The translations under genes and the position numbers were made by a program. A stretch of DNA of 46,139 bases from Veillonella magna DSM 19857. Lineage in GTDB: Bacteria > Bacillota > Negativicutes > Veillonellales > Veillonellaceae. Numbering within the stretch: position 1 is the stretch's first letter; each line of letters begins with the position of its first letter. The stretch spans positions 1-46,139 of the forward strand of contig NZ_AUAN01000012.1 of the NCBI RefSeq assembly GCF_000428745.1. The letters are read 5' to 3'. The notes beneath the pieces are model-generated. The model searched no databases and was not told the origin of the DNA. It was given only the letters and a program-made list of their open reading frames with translations. Of the stretch, positions 25,550-35,271 are shown piece after piece.

Positions 25550-26884
25550 CTAATCCTCTTCTACATGATATTCCTCGCCGAATCCGTTTAGAATCAGGTT
25601 GAGAATCACCGCTGTCAAGCTGCCCAATGTAATCCCACTGTGAAGCACAATCTTTGCCCAACCTGGGAAGTTGTGGTAGAAGTTCGGCACAGTCAATGTA
25701 ATCATACTGATACCGATACTGATAGCTACCAACATCAGGTTGTAATTGCCTTCGAAGTTAACTTTAGACAATGCGCGAATACCGCTGGCAATAATCATAC
25801 CGAACATGGCAAGACCGGCTCCGCCCAATACGGAGTTAGGAATGCAGGCTACGATAGCCGCCATTTTCGGGAATAGCCCTAAGGCCACCAAGATGATGCC
25901 CGACGCAGCCACTACAAAACGACTCTTAACGCGTGTTACCGCTACAAGGCCTACATTCTGTGCAAATGCCGTGTACGGGAAGCTGTTAAGAATACCGCCC
26001 AGCAAGGTAGAAAGACCATCCGCGCGCAAACACTTAGCCAAGTTTTTGCGTCCGATAGGTCGTCCTACAATCTCGCCGATAGCAATGCAGTCACCGGTCG
26101 TTTCTACCATAACGACGAGCATTACGATACACATCGAAATGATAGAGCCTATATCAAAGACCGGCACACCGAAGGCCAAGGGAGTTACGATATCAAACCA
26201 GTTGGCACGCCCTACTTCGCTAAAATTAGCCTGTCCCAGCAGCATAGCAATCACCGTGCCACCGATAAGACCAATCAAAACAGCGATATTACTTAAGAAG
26301 CCTTTACAATAACGATATACAATGATAACGATACACAAGGTAATAAAGGCTAACATAAGATGCATGGGACTTGCAAAATCCGGGGAATTCGGATTTCCGC
26401 CCCCACCAATCCAACGTACCGATACCGGCAATAATGTAATACCGATAATGGTAATAATGGTACCGGTTACTACCGGTGGGAACAGACGAATTAAACGACT
26501 GAAATACGGCGCAATGAGGAAGGTAAATAAACCTGCCGCAATGATGGCTCCGTAAATCGCCGTCATGCCGTGTTCAACCCCGATGAGTATCATCGGAGTT
26601 ACGGAAGCAAAGGTTACGCCTTGAATCATAGGAATCTTAGCCCCTACTTTCCAAAAGCCGATGGTTTGAATCAACGTGGCAATCCCGCATGTGAATAAGT
26701 CCGCGTTGATCAAACGAATCAGTTCTTCAGGCGACAAGTGCATCGCCTGGGCGACAATAATAGGTACTGCTACTGCACCGGCATACATGGCCAACACGTG
26801 CTGAAGGCCATACGCAAACAGCTGCGTCACCGGTAGCATCTCATCGACCGGATGGATGTCGCGGTCTTTTACGTTATCGTTCAT
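25550..26884 (-). CDS. NCS2 purine (xanthine/urate) permease, copy 2
   Basis: This 444-residue inner-membrane symporter of the nucleobase-cation symporter-2 family has about fourteen spans. Motifs are FAYGLQHVLAMYAGAVAVP at the start, ETTGDCIAIGEIVGR, the conserved QNVGLVAVT region (TAFAQNVGLVAVTRVKSR) and GAGLAMFGMIIASGIRAL. The ETTGD and QNVG regions form the purine site. It is a paralogue of the permease directly upstream, about 60 to 70 percent identical by eye. AGAGGTG precedes the ATG, and a separate promoter lies at 26986-27014. Confidence 0.93.
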   Translation of the reverse strand: MNDNVKDRDIHPVDEMLPVTQLFAYGLQHVLAMYAGAVAVPIIVAQAMHLSPEELIRLINADLFTCGIATLIQTIGFWKVGAKIPMIQGVTFASVTPMILIGVEHGMTAIYGAIIAAGLFTFLIAPYFSRLIRLFPPVVTGTIITIIGITLLPVSVRWIGGGGNPNSPDFASPMHLMLAFITLCIVIIVYRYCKGFLSNIAVLIGLIGGTVIAMLLGQANFSEVGRANWFDIVTPLAFGVPVFDIGSIISMCIVMLVVMVETTGDCIAIGEIVGRPIGRKNLAKCLRADGLSTLLGGILNSFPYTAFAQNVGLVAVTRVKSRFVVAASGIILVALGLFPKMAAIVACIPNSVLGGAGLAMFGMIIASGIRALSKVNFEGNYNLMLVAISIGISMITLTVPNFYHNFPGWAKIVLHSGITLGSLTAVILNLILNGFGEEYHVEED

Positions 26885-26985
26885 GGTTCACCTCTAAATT
26901 CTGCGTTAGTTATACGCTAATCGTGAAACTTGATACTACGACCTGTTCTTGCATCCCTTTGTGGTCCCGCTTTGATGGCATACCT

Positions 26986-27014
26986 ATTACACATATTTCG
27001 ACAAATGTAAGCAA
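26986..27014 (-). promoter_or_regulatory. Promoter of the distal permease
   Basis: TTGCTT (27009-27014), 17 bases, and TGTAAT (26986-26991) on the minus strand, about 95 bases before the ATG at 26884. This allows expression of the second permease independently of the main operon. Confidence 0.5.
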
Positions 27015-27095
27015 AATTCCTTTTTTCTTATCAATAAACTTACATACATTAGCTTTCTCTTATTAATACATCTTAATACACCGACACACGTTACT

Positions 27096-27149
27096 CCGAT
27101 GTATGACGTTATACCGATGTATGACGTGATGCCGACGTACGTAAGTTAC
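27096..27149. repeat. Three tandem 18-bp repeats
   Basis: Units start at 27096, 27114 and 27132 with CCGATGTATGACGTKATR in the first two and a diverged third that runs into the stop codon of the upstream permease. No known role. Confidence 0.6.
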
Positions 27150-28480
27150 TTTATTTTATCCGGACGATCTGACGGATGTCCTTCACTGCCGTTAAGAAGC
27201 AAATTCATAGCAACCGCTACTAAGCTACCGAAGGTAATCCCACTGTGCATGACAATCTGTGCCCAAGACGGGAATTTGCTGAAGAAGTGCGGCTCTGCCA
27301 ATGTAATCATTCCCAGGCTCAAGCTGACGGCTACGATCATCAGGTTGTAGTTGCCGTCAAAGGACACCTTACCCAATGCACGAATACCGCTGGCAATAAT
27401 CATGCCGAACATGGCAAGCCCTGCTCCGCCGAGAACGGCACTCGGAATCGACGCAATAAGCGCGCCCATTTTAGGGAATAAGCCCAAGGCCAATAAGATA
27501 ATACCGGAACAACTTACTACGAAGCGACTCTTAATCCCCGTTACCGCCACGAGGCCTACATTCTGGGCAAAAGCGGAATGCGGGAAGCTGTTTAAGATTG
27601 ATGCGATAAACGTAGATAACCCATCGGCGCGTAAACATGCAGCCAAACGCGGTTTGTCAATGCGGCGACCAACGATTTCACCGATAGCAATGCAGTCACC
27701 GGTCGTTTCCACCATAATAACCAACATAACTACAACCATGGAGATAATACCGGATAGTTCAAAGGTAGGTACACCAAAGAACAATGGCGGTACAATGCCC
27801 ACCCAAGCTGCATGTTCCACAGCCGAGAAATTAGCATAGCCCATAAAGTAGGCGATTAAGGTACCTCCTACCAAGCCGATGAGAATGGACAAATTGCTGA
27901 TAAACCCTTTAAAGCAACGATATACAATCACAACAATACCCAAGGTAATGAGCGACAATAACAAATTATGCATGCTTGCAAAATCCGGAGCTGCCGGATT
28001 ACCGCCGCCGGCCCAGCGCACGGCTACCGGCAACAAAGAAATACCGATAAGAGTAATGATTGTCCCCGTAACAACCGGCGGGAAGAATCGAATTAAGCGG
28101 CTGAAATACGGCGATAGGAAAAACGCTACCGCCCCGGCTACCATAACCGCTCCGAAAATGCCCGGCAACCCTTGCTCGTGACCGATGACGAGCATCGGCG
28201 CTACCGATGCAAAGCTTACCCCTTGAATCATCGGAATTTTAGCCCCTACATTCCAAAATCCCAATGTTTGAATCAACGTAGCTATGCCGGCAGCCATAAG
28301 GTCGGCATTAATTAAATATGTAAGCTGCTCCGTACTGAGCCCCAATGCCTGGGCCACGATGATCGGCACGGCTACCGCACCGGCATACATGGCCAATACA
28401 TGCTGTAATCCATAGGCAAACATATGGCCTACCGGCAGAATTTGGTCTACCGGACTTACTGTTGTTTCGCCTTGTTTCAT
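27146..28480 (-). CDS. NCS2 purine (xanthine/urate) permease, copy 1
   Basis: This 444-residue paralogue of the next gene has the same NCS2 features: GLQHVLAMYAGAVAVPIIV, ETTGDCIAIGEIVGRRID, FAQNVGLVAVTGIKSR and LGGAGLAMFGMIIASGIRAL. It would bring xanthine, urate or a related purine in with H+ or Na+. The TAG stop of the molybdenum hydroxylase gene is only a few bases before its ribosome site TCAGGAG, so it is part of the purine operon. Its C-terminus is a hydrophilic tail, EGHPSDRPDKIK. Confidence 0.93.
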   Translation of the reverse strand: MKQGETTVSPVDQILPVGHMFAYGLQHVLAMYAGAVAVPIIVAQALGLSTEQLTYLINADLMAAGIATLIQTLGFWNVGAKIPMIQGVSFASVAPMLVIGHEQGLPGIFGAVMVAGAVAFFLSPYFSRLIRFFPPVVTGTIITLIGISLLPVAVRWAGGGNPAAPDFASMHNLLLSLITLGIVVIVYRCFKGFISNLSILIGLVGGTLIAYFMGYANFSAVEHAAWVGIVPPLFFGVPTFELSGIISMVVVMLVIMVETTGDCIAIGEIVGRRIDKPRLAACLRADGLSTFIASILNSFPHSAFAQNVGLVAVTGIKSRFVVSCSGIILLALGLFPKMGALIASIPSAVLGGAGLAMFGMIIASGIRALGKVSFDGNYNLMIVAVSLSLGMITLAEPHFFSKFPSWAQIVMHSGITFGSLVAVAMNLLLNGSEGHPSDRPDKIK

Positions 28481-28497
28481 TCTTCTTCAACTCCTGA

Positions 28498-31050
28498 CTA
28501 TTTCTTATACCCCGTATGTTTGAGTGGAAGGGAACGTCTTTCCTCACCATCAATACGACGATACGCATTTGAAATAGCCGGAGCCATTGGGATACTGCTG
28601 ATTTCACCAATTCCTTTGGCACCGTACGCCATTTGATCCGGCGTTCCCTTTTCAATAAAGCTTACATGAATTTGAGGGCGCTGCTTGGCTCTAAGAAGGC
28701 CAAGGGTGCCGTATTTACTTTTTACTTGTCCCTTATCCATAAGGAAATCTTCCGAAACGCCGTACCCCATGCCCATGAGTGTACCGCCTTCCACCTGACC
28801 TTCGCAGGCCTTCGGATTGATGACGCGACCTACATCGAACGCCACGTCCATTTGGGACACAAAATTCTTTTCATCGATAGTCGCCACACAAGCACCGTAA
28901 CCATATGCCACATGGCTGACCGGATGCGGTTTCGGCGATCCCATCTTGTCGGTAATACCGTGATATTCCTGGTAGAATTCCATACCTTCCAAATCGGCAA
29001 GCGTCTTACCTGCCAACGCTTCTTTAAGATCGGCAGCTGCTTTGCGGGTAGCCTCACCGGTAAAGACGGTCTGTCTTGATGCCGTCGTAGTACCGGAATC
29101 CGGCGTTAAATCCGTATCCGGCGCTTCCATAACTACATCATCTGCCGAAATACCTGCCGTTTCGCATAGAATCTGCGTAGCCACGGTACCGATGCCCTGA
29201 CCGATACAAGCGGCCGACGTACGAATATGTACCTTGCCATCAATAACCACGAGACGCACTCGACCTACGTCCGGTAAACCTACGCCGATACCACTGTTCT
29301 TCATGCATACCGCCAGCCCCGTACGTTCACCGGCATAGTAAGCATCCTTAACGGCTTCAAGGCATTCCACCAGCCCCGTTTCCGGTCCGGCTAACTGCCC
29401 GTTCGGTAACGATTCACCGGGGCGAATCGCATTTTTATAACGGAATTCCCACGGATCCATGCCTACCATCTCTGCGAGCAAGTCGATATTTACCTCTTGC
29501 CCGAAGCAACTTTGTGTTACCCCGAAACCACGGAACGCGCCGCCCGGTACATTGTTGGTATATACACAGGTGCCTTCCACATAAAAGTTATCGTAATGGT
29601 ACGGACCACCGGAGTGCGTGCAGGCACGCTGTAATACCGGGCCACCCAAGGATGCATAGGCACCACAGTCGGATACGATAATTACCTTACTGCCAACGAT
29701 GTTGCCTTCTTCGTCGCAAGCGGTGGTAATATCCATTTCCATGGCATGACGTTTTACGTGAATGTCCAGACTTTCCTGACGAGAGAATTTAACCTTTACC
29801 GGTTTACCCGTTTTCCACGCCATAAGCGCCGCATGGTGCTGTACGCTCATGTCCTCTTTACCGCCGAAGCCGCCGCCGACGAGCATGCTGTGTACATGTA
29901 CGGCCTCTGCCGGAATTTCTAACATCCGTGATACTTCATGCTGTTCATCGTATACACTTTGTCCGCCCGTATATAAATCGAGTTCGCCATTATCGCGTTT
30001 TACGGCAATCGCACATTCCGGTTCCATAAACGCATGATCTGTTTGCGGAGTCGAATAATGACGCGTCACCACATATTTAGCGTTAGCAATAGCTTCCTCC
30101 GCATTGCCGCGAGACAACACTTCATGGGCCAGTACATTCCCTTTCGGATGTAGCTTCGGAGCGCCCTCCGCCAATGCCTGCGCCGGCGAAGTAATCGGTT
30201 CCAATTCCGTATAATCTACATCGACTAACCCGCATACTTCATCAAGCGTTTCTTTATGAGCCGTCGCCACCAAAGCAATGGCATCGCCTACATAGCGCGT
30301 CGTATCGCCTTCTGCAATAAGTACGTCCCAATCCGGAATGATATGACCGGTCTTATTAAAAGGAACATCCTTTGCCACCAATACTTCTACGCAGTCCGGA
30401 TGTGCCTTTGCTTTTGAAATATCGATTTTATTTACGATAGCCCGCGGATATTTAGAGCGTACTGCCTTGGCATAAATCATACCCGGCAATACCATATCAT
30501 CTACATAACGACCGGTGCCCAAGGTTTTTTCCTTCGCATCCACCCGGTGAAGCAGCGTACCGATTTTACCGGACCGATCACTTTGCGGAATGGGTAAATC
30601 TTCGCGGAAAAATTTAGCAGCCATCAAGATGGCATCTTCAATTTTTACATAGCCCGTACAACGGCAAATATTACCGTTAATCGCCAGCTTTACATCATCA
30701 CGCGTAGGATTGAGGTTTTCATCCAACAACGCTTTTGCGCTGATGACCATACCGGGAATGCAGAAACCGCACTGTACAGCACCGCACTCGCCGAACGCGT
30801 ACGCATAGACCTCACGTTCCCGTTCGGTCAAACCTTCTATAGTAACTACGTGCTTACCTTCCAACATGGACAACTTAAACACGCAGGATTTTACTTTTTT
30901 ACCGTCTACGATTACCGTACAAGCACCGCATGCACCGGCACCACAGCCGTCTTTAGTTCCCGTTAAATGCAATTCATCACGCAAGTAATCAAGTAGCTTC
31001 ATGTCTTTTTCGGACTCGCGCCACTCACCATTTACCTGAAAACGAAACAT
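28498..31050 (-). CDS. xdhD: Molybdenum hydroxylase, selenium-dependent xanthine dehydrogenase (XdhD) type
   Basis: An 850-residue fusion of a two [2Fe-2S] domain and the molybdopterin domains, without an FAD domain. Cluster ligands: Cys36, 41, 44 and 56 (DGCGAGACGACTV), then Cys94, 97, 129 and 131 (QCGFCIPGM, ICRCTGY). The molybdopterin part shows GGGFGGKED, PGGAFRGFGV and, near the C-terminus, GAKGIGEISS with the catalytic glutamate. The fused layout and the neighbours (ssnA, ygfK, ygeW) match the selenium-dependent hydroxylases of anaerobic purine degraders, which hydroxylate xanthine or hypoxanthine and often need a labile selenium; that need is inferred. No selenium-handling gene is in the window. 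The ATG at 31050, ten bases after GGGAGG, is preferred. Confidence 0.93.
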   Translation of the reverse strand: MFRFQVNGEWRESEKDMKLLDYLRDELHLTGTKDGCGAGACGACTVIVDGKKVKSCVFKLSMLEGKHVVTIEGLTEREREVYAYAFGECGAVQCGFCIPGMVISAKALLDENLNPTRDDVKLAINGNICRCTGYVKIEDAILMAAKFFREDLPIPQSDRSGKIGTLLHRVDAKEKTLGTGRYVDDMVLPGMIYAKAVRSKYPRAIVNKIDISKAKAHPDCVEVLVAKDVPFNKTGHIIPDWDVLIAEGDTTRYVGDAIALVATAHKETLDEVCGLVDVDYTELEPITSPAQALAEGAPKLHPKGNVLAHEVLSRGNAEEAIANAKYVVTRHYSTPQTDHAFMEPECAIAVKRDNGELDLYTGGQSVYDEQHEVSRMLEIPAEAVHVHSMLVGGGFGGKEDMSVQHHAALMAWKTGKPVKVKFSRQESLDIHVKRHAMEMDITTACDEEGNIVGSKVIIVSDCGAYASLGGPVLQRACTHSGGPYHYDNFYVEGTCVYTNNVPGGAFRGFGVTQSCFGQEVNIDLLAEMVGMDPWEFRYKNAIRPGESLPNGQLAGPETGLVECLEAVKDAYYAGERTGLAVCMKNSGIGVGLPDVGRVRLVVIDGKVHIRTSAACIGQGIGTVATQILCETAGISADDVVMEAPDTDLTPDSGTTTASRQTVFTGEATRKAAADLKEALAGKTLADLEGMEFYQEYHGITDKMGSPKPHPVSHVAYGYGACVATIDEKNFVSQMDVAFDVGRVINPKACEGQVEGGTLMGMGYGVSEDFLMDKGQVKSKYGTLGLLRAKQRPQIHVSFIEKGTPDQMAYGAKGIGEISSIPMAPAISNAYRRIDGEERRSLPLKHTGYKK

Positions 31051-31149
31051 ATACAAGGAACCTCCCTTCATTAGTTATCACTATTACAGGCACTGCGATA
31101 CCAACCAGTACCGCAGACCTGTAATATTTATCTACATTATGCACATAGG

Positions 31150-32838
31150 CTAGAAATAATACGGCATCGTTTCTTCAAACGTTGCAATAATCGGTTGCAG
31201 CTCCGCCGGTACATCCGCTAACGGCGCTACGCCACGCTGCCCTTTAAAGCGGAATCCCCACCGATCTCCCTCTTTATAGAAACCATCATTCGTGCTGGCT
31301 TCCATTCGCGCTTCATCAAGGAAGAGCGTCAAGCGATCCTTATACGGTTGGCACGGCTCGATACAATTACAAGCACAGTTGCCGCATTCGTTACACGATT
31401 CATCAATATGTATAATCAATTTTTTACCATCTACGGTAATCATTTCGTTAGTTCTGTTCGGGCATACGCGAACACAGTTGCCACAAGTAATCTTGCAGGC
31501 ATAGTCCGTGGAATGCGCATCTTGGAAGCCCGGTTTGGCATCACGCTTTTTGCGCATAGCCGCTGTTTTATGTAAGGCTTGGTTGCTCTTGGCTTCCTCT
31601 GCCAATGCTTCAATAGCGGCTACATCAAGTGTTCCCACTGTACCATAGTCTACGGCTTCCACTTCCTTCGCCAAGGCATCCAGCTGATTGTAGCCGGCCC
31701 CCTGAAGAAGCGTCGTACATACGGTTACCGGCCAAATGCCGGCAGCAAAAATGCGTTTAATCGTCTTGCGATCCGCGCCACCGCTGTAAGAAATGGCCAA
31801 TTTACCATCGCAAGCCTTCGCCAACGCAGCCGCAACGGAAATCGTCAACGGGAACAAGGACTTACCGGACATATACATCTGCTCACCCGGCAATTCACCG
31901 TGTCCGATTGTCACCGGGAAGGTATTCGTCAACTTCACGCCAAACTGTTTGCCAATGCCTTCCGCCACTTTCTGAAGACGCTGAATCATCGGCACTGCAT
32001 CATTCATTCCCGGATCGACTTCGAACTGATGCTTATCAAAGGTAACATAATCAAAGCCCGTTGCATCAAGTAGCTCGCGTACCGTGTCATAGCCTAACAG
32101 CGTTGGATTACATTTCAGATATACGTTCAGTTTCTTTTCCGTAATGAGATATTCGCAAATAGATTCAATTTCATTGGCCGGACAACCGTGCATGGTGGAT
32201 AACGTAATGGACTGGCAAATTTCATCGCTAATGCTTTCCACATAAGCTGCATCAACATTGGTGAAGCGATGAAGATTTTGTAACGCCCATTCCTTGCAGC
32301 TCTGCCAGCATTGGGTAGCCCCTGCTTTTTTTAGATTTTCGATAAAACCATCGATCAACGGGTCCTTGATACCGGCTAGGTTATAGCCTACGCTCATATT
32401 AAAGATAAAGCCGTTCGGATCGCCAAAGCCGAATTCCTTGCTGATAAGCTTTACCGCAAACCATGCTTTGATGTATTCGTTCATGGCTTCATCAGCGCGA
32501 TATTCCGATGACCATTCCACATTATATGCTTCATCGTTAGAGTTAATGCACGGACGAGGAATGCCCAGTTCTTCGCCATACATGGTCTGTACGGTTTTTA
32601 ACTCGATAAAACGTGCCCCGCCCACATAGGCTGCTACAATATTCTGCGCCAACTGCGTATGCGGACCGGCTGCCGGTCCCAAGGGATTTTCCATCGTCAC
32701 GCCGAAAGCCGATAAGGTATTGCTTCCTTCATAGCGATGTATTGACTCTACATTAAAAATACGGTTATGCAACGCATATTCCTTAAAAATATGATTCATT
32801 AAGGTATCAAAACATACGGGATACATAATGTCGCTCAT
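31150..32838 (-). CDS. ygfK: YgfK-type oxidoreductase, lacking the central flavin module
   Basis: The first 420 or so residues match the dihydroorotate-dehydrogenase-like N-terminal domain of YgfK (PLGPAAGPHTQLAQNIV, ARFIELKTVQ, LSTMHGCPANEIESI, LPGEQMYMSGKSLFPL, ISYSGGAD). The C-terminal 120 residues match its ferredoxin-like part with two four-cysteine sets (CGNCVRVCPNR and CNECGNCACNC). In E. coli YgfK, about 1,030 residues, a glutamate-synthase-small-chain-like FAD/NAD(P) module of some 430 residues sits between them. Here the two ends join directly, in frame, without stop or frameshift, at 562 residues. It probably passes electrons between the purine or amino-acid intermediate and ferredoxin. 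AAAGGAGAG precedes the ATG. Confidence 0.88.
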   Translation of the reverse strand: MSDIMYPVCFDTLMNHIFKEYALHNRIFNVESIHRYEGSNTLSAFGVTMENPLGPAAGPHTQLAQNIVAAYVGGARFIELKTVQTMYGEELGIPRPCINSNDEAYNVEWSSEYRADEAMNEYIKAWFAVKLISKEFGFGDPNGFIFNMSVGYNLAGIKDPLIDGFIENLKKAGATQCWQSCKEWALQNLHRFTNVDAAYVESISDEICQSITLSTMHGCPANEIESICEYLITEKKLNVYLKCNPTLLGYDTVRELLDATGFDYVTFDKHQFEVDPGMNDAVPMIQRLQKVAEGIGKQFGVKLTNTFPVTIGHGELPGEQMYMSGKSLFPLTISVAAALAKACDGKLAISYSGGADRKTIKRIFAAGIWPVTVCTTLLQGAGYNQLDALAKEVEAVDYGTVGTLDVAAIEALAEEAKSNQALHKTAAMRKKRDAKPGFQDAHSTDYACKITCGNCVRVCPNRTNEMITVDGKKLIIHIDESCNECGNCACNCIEPCQPYKDRLTLFLDEARMEASTNDGFYKEGDRWGFRFKGQRGVAPLADVPAELQPIIATFEETMPYYF

Positions 32839-32884
32839 GAGGACACTCTCCTTTGTCTAATTAGATACCGGATACTTATCCGTC

Positions 32885-34213
32885 TTACGCCAACAGCCGC
32901 TTCCAAAGTCCGTCCGCTACGCGGCGTACTTCTTCCATCAGCTTTTCTTTATCCATACCTACCAACTGACGATCCTGCATACGCACGATACCGTCACTGA
33001 TAGTAGTAATTACATTCATACCGTTGGCGCCGAACAACAAATGTCCGTTTATATTTGTTGCATCTAATCGCGTCGGTGCCGTGTAATCCATTACGATAAC
33101 ATCCGCTGCCGCTCCCGCCTTCAGTATGCCTACCTGGGCATTAAGGAAATCACCAGCAATGTCTCTGTTATTGTCAAAGAGCATCGTTGGAATTTCCGTC
33201 CACCCTTGATTCGGTAGCCCGCTTCTGTGTTTTACCAAGCAATTGGCCACCTTATACGATTCCAGCATATCACTGGTATAGCCGTCCGTACCGAGACCAA
33301 GTCGTACACCGGCTTTGTACAATGCTAGGATGTCCGGTGCCCCTACAGCATTACCCATATTGCTTTCCGGATTATGTACCACCGTCGTCTTTGTCTCTTG
33401 CAAACGTTTAATTTCTTCCGCATCTACGTGAATGCAATGACCGGCAATCGTGCGATCGCCCAAAATCCCCTGACGATACAACCGTTCCACCGTCCGTACA
33501 CCGTACTTGGCCAAGCTGTCATCCACATCGGCCATACCTTCCGCTACATGAATGTGATAGCCTAGCTTATCTATATTTTGTTCCCTTACATACGCCAACG
33601 TATCATCGCTTAACGTAAACGATGCATGTAAACCAAACATGGCACCTAAATGCGCCGGATCCTTAGCCGCTTCCTTGCCAAAGCGTACGTTTTCCGCTAC
33701 CGCTTTTTCCATTTCTTCATGGCCGTTGCGATCGCTTACTTCATAGCAAAGACAGGAACGCACGCCGAATTGACGCGCTACATCGGCAATCACGCTAAGG
33801 GACCCTTCCGTTTCCCCATAACTGGCGTGATGATCAAAAATAGATGTCACGCCGTTTTCAATGCACGCCAGATAGGTAGCCACCGCACTGGCCCACACGT
33901 CCTCTTTCTTTAAATGGCGATCGAGGAAAAACCATAAGCCTTCTAATATTTCATTAAAATTGGTTGGATTATTACCGGGAATGCTAAGTCCGCGCGCAAG
34001 AGCCGAATAAATATGATGATGCGCGTTAATAAATCCGGGCATAATCAATTTACCGTGCGCGTTTACAACGGTCGCATCCGCATACTTACTTTTCAATGTA
34101 TCATACGCACCGACTTCCACAATGGCTCCCTTATCCATTACCACTGCCCCGCGGGTGATGATAGGATTGGCAGGATCCCGTGTAATTACTGTGCCTTCAC
34201 CAAGCAAAATCAT
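32885..34213 (-). CDS. ssnA: SsnA-type amidohydrolase
   Basis: This 442-residue metal-dependent hydrolase of the amidohydrolase superfamily shows the metal site in FINAHHHIYSALARG (about 62), the second His region YHIHVAEG, AGHCIHVD, and the aspartate in LGTDGYTSDM. The superfamily deaminates or opens purine and pyrimidine rings. SsnA is a regular member of the anaerobic purine cluster, where it is thought to open the xanthine or urate-derived ring; the precise step is from the literature on the cluster, not from this sequence. AAGGAG sits directly upstream. The gap to arcC is 23 bases. Confidence 0.92.
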   Translation of the reverse strand: MILLGEGTVITRDPANPIITRGAVVMDKGAIVEVGAYDTLKSKYADATVVNAHGKLIMPGFINAHHHIYSALARGLSIPGNNPTNFNEILEGLWFFLDRHLKKEDVWASAVATYLACIENGVTSIFDHHASYGETEGSLSVIADVARQFGVRSCLCYEVSDRNGHEEMEKAVAENVRFGKEAAKDPAHLGAMFGLHASFTLSDDTLAYVREQNIDKLGYHIHVAEGMADVDDSLAKYGVRTVERLYRQGILGDRTIAGHCIHVDAEEIKRLQETKTTVVHNPESNMGNAVGAPDILALYKAGVRLGLGTDGYTSDMLESYKVANCLVKHRSGLPNQGWTEIPTMLFDNNRDIAGDFLNAQVGILKAGAAADVIVMDYTAPTRLDATNINGHLLFGANGMNVITTISDGIVRMQDRQLVGMDKEKLMEEVRRVADGLWKRLLA

Positions 34214-34236
34214 AGGTAACTCCTTCCTGTAACGGC

Positions 34237-35172
34237 TTATAAGTGAATTCGAGTCCCCGTTTTACCTTCAATACCTTCACGGGCTTTTTCGAGAAGTGTA
34301 ATAATAGCCGTACGACCTTTTTTACTTTCCGCAAATTTAATCGCTGCATCCACCTTAGGAAGCATGGAGCCCGCAGCAAACTGACCTTCTGCCGCATATT
34401 GACGAGCTTCTTCTACAGTAATATCATCCAGCCACTGCTGATCCGGTTTACCAAAGTTTACAGCCACCTTTTCTACTGCCGTCAAAATAATGAATACATC
34501 CGCATCAATTTCGGCAGCCAACAAGCTACTGGTCCAATCCTTGTCGATAACGGCCGAAGCACCGGATAAATGATTACCGTTGTGTACAACCGGAATACCG
34601 CCACCGCCGCAGCAAATCACCAATTGTTTGCCAACGAGCTGTTTAATGGCTTCCAATTCCACAATTTCTACCGGTGCCGGCGAAGCTACGACACGGCGCC
34701 AGCCGCGACCGGAATCTTCTACGCATTTGTAGTCGTAATGTTCTTCTGCATACTTAGCTTCTTCTTCCGTCATGAAATGACCGATCGGTTTTGTAGGATG
34801 CTGAAACGCTGGATCTTCTTCATCCACGCGTACCTGCGTTACCATAGTCGACACTGCCAAATCCTTGATATTTCGATTGAGCAGCTCTTCGCGAATCGCA
34901 TTTTGCAAATCATACCCGATGTATGCTTGGCTCATGGCCACACATACGGATAACGGCGTATTCGGCTGCTTCGGATTTTCCCTAGACAATGCTGCCATAG
35001 CGTTATTAATCATGCCTACCTGCGGACCGTTACCATGCGTAACTACCACATCATAGCCGGCTTCCACTAAATCGACGATAACCTTAGATGTTCCCTTTAC
35101 GGCAATCATCTGTTCCGGCAATGTATTTCCCAAAGCATTACCGCCTAAGGCGATAACAGCGCGTTTTTTCAT
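34237..35172 (-). CDS. arcC: Carbamate kinase (YqeA/ArcC type)
   Basis: This 311-residue amino-acid kinase fold enzyme opens with KKRAVIALGGNAL and contains VVTHGNGPQVGMI, VICCGGGGIPVV and AVIDKDWTSSLLAAEI (Lys, Asp in the active site), ending with GMLPK-like AAGSMLPKVDAAIKF. It converts carbamoyl phosphate and ADP to ATP, CO2 and ammonia. In this operon the carbamoyl phosphate would come from the YgeW reaction, so it is the energy-yielding step. The gene follows ygeW after a hairpin at 35235-35262. Confidence 0.96.
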   Translation of the reverse strand: MKKRAVIALGGNALGNTLPEQMIAVKGTSKVIVDLVEAGYDVVVTHGNGPQVGMINNAMAALSRENPKQPNTPLSVCVAMSQAYIGYDLQNAIREELLNRNIKDLAVSTMVTQVRVDEEDPAFQHPTKPIGHFMTEEEAKYAEEHYDYKCVEDSGRGWRRVVASPAPVEIVELEAIKQLVGKQLVICCGGGGIPVVHNGNHLSGASAVIDKDWTSSLLAAEIDADVFIILTAVEKVAVNFGKPDQQWLDDITVEEARQYAAEGQFAAGSMLPKVDAAIKFAESKKGRTAIITLLEKAREGIEGKTGTRIHL

Positions 35173-35234
35173 AATTCCACCTCAATTAATACCTGTGCTT
35201 CTATATCTATAAGCTTCATTTTTTGTAAACATAA

Positions 35235-35262
35235 AGAGCTACCTGGGAACCCCAAGTAGCTC
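35235..35262 (-). other. Intercistronic hairpin between ygeW and arcC
   Basis: GAGCTAC-TGGG pairs with CCCA-GTAGCTC in the 99-base gap, on either strand. It has few T after it, so it may be a weak terminator or an RNA stability element. Confidence 0.5.
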
Positions 35263-35271
35263 TCGTCTCTC

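Noticed and set aside
27099-27350. Plus-strand frame with MYDVIPMYDVMPTY repeats
   Set aside because: It is produced by the 18-bp tandem repeats and then runs antisense to the permease gene.
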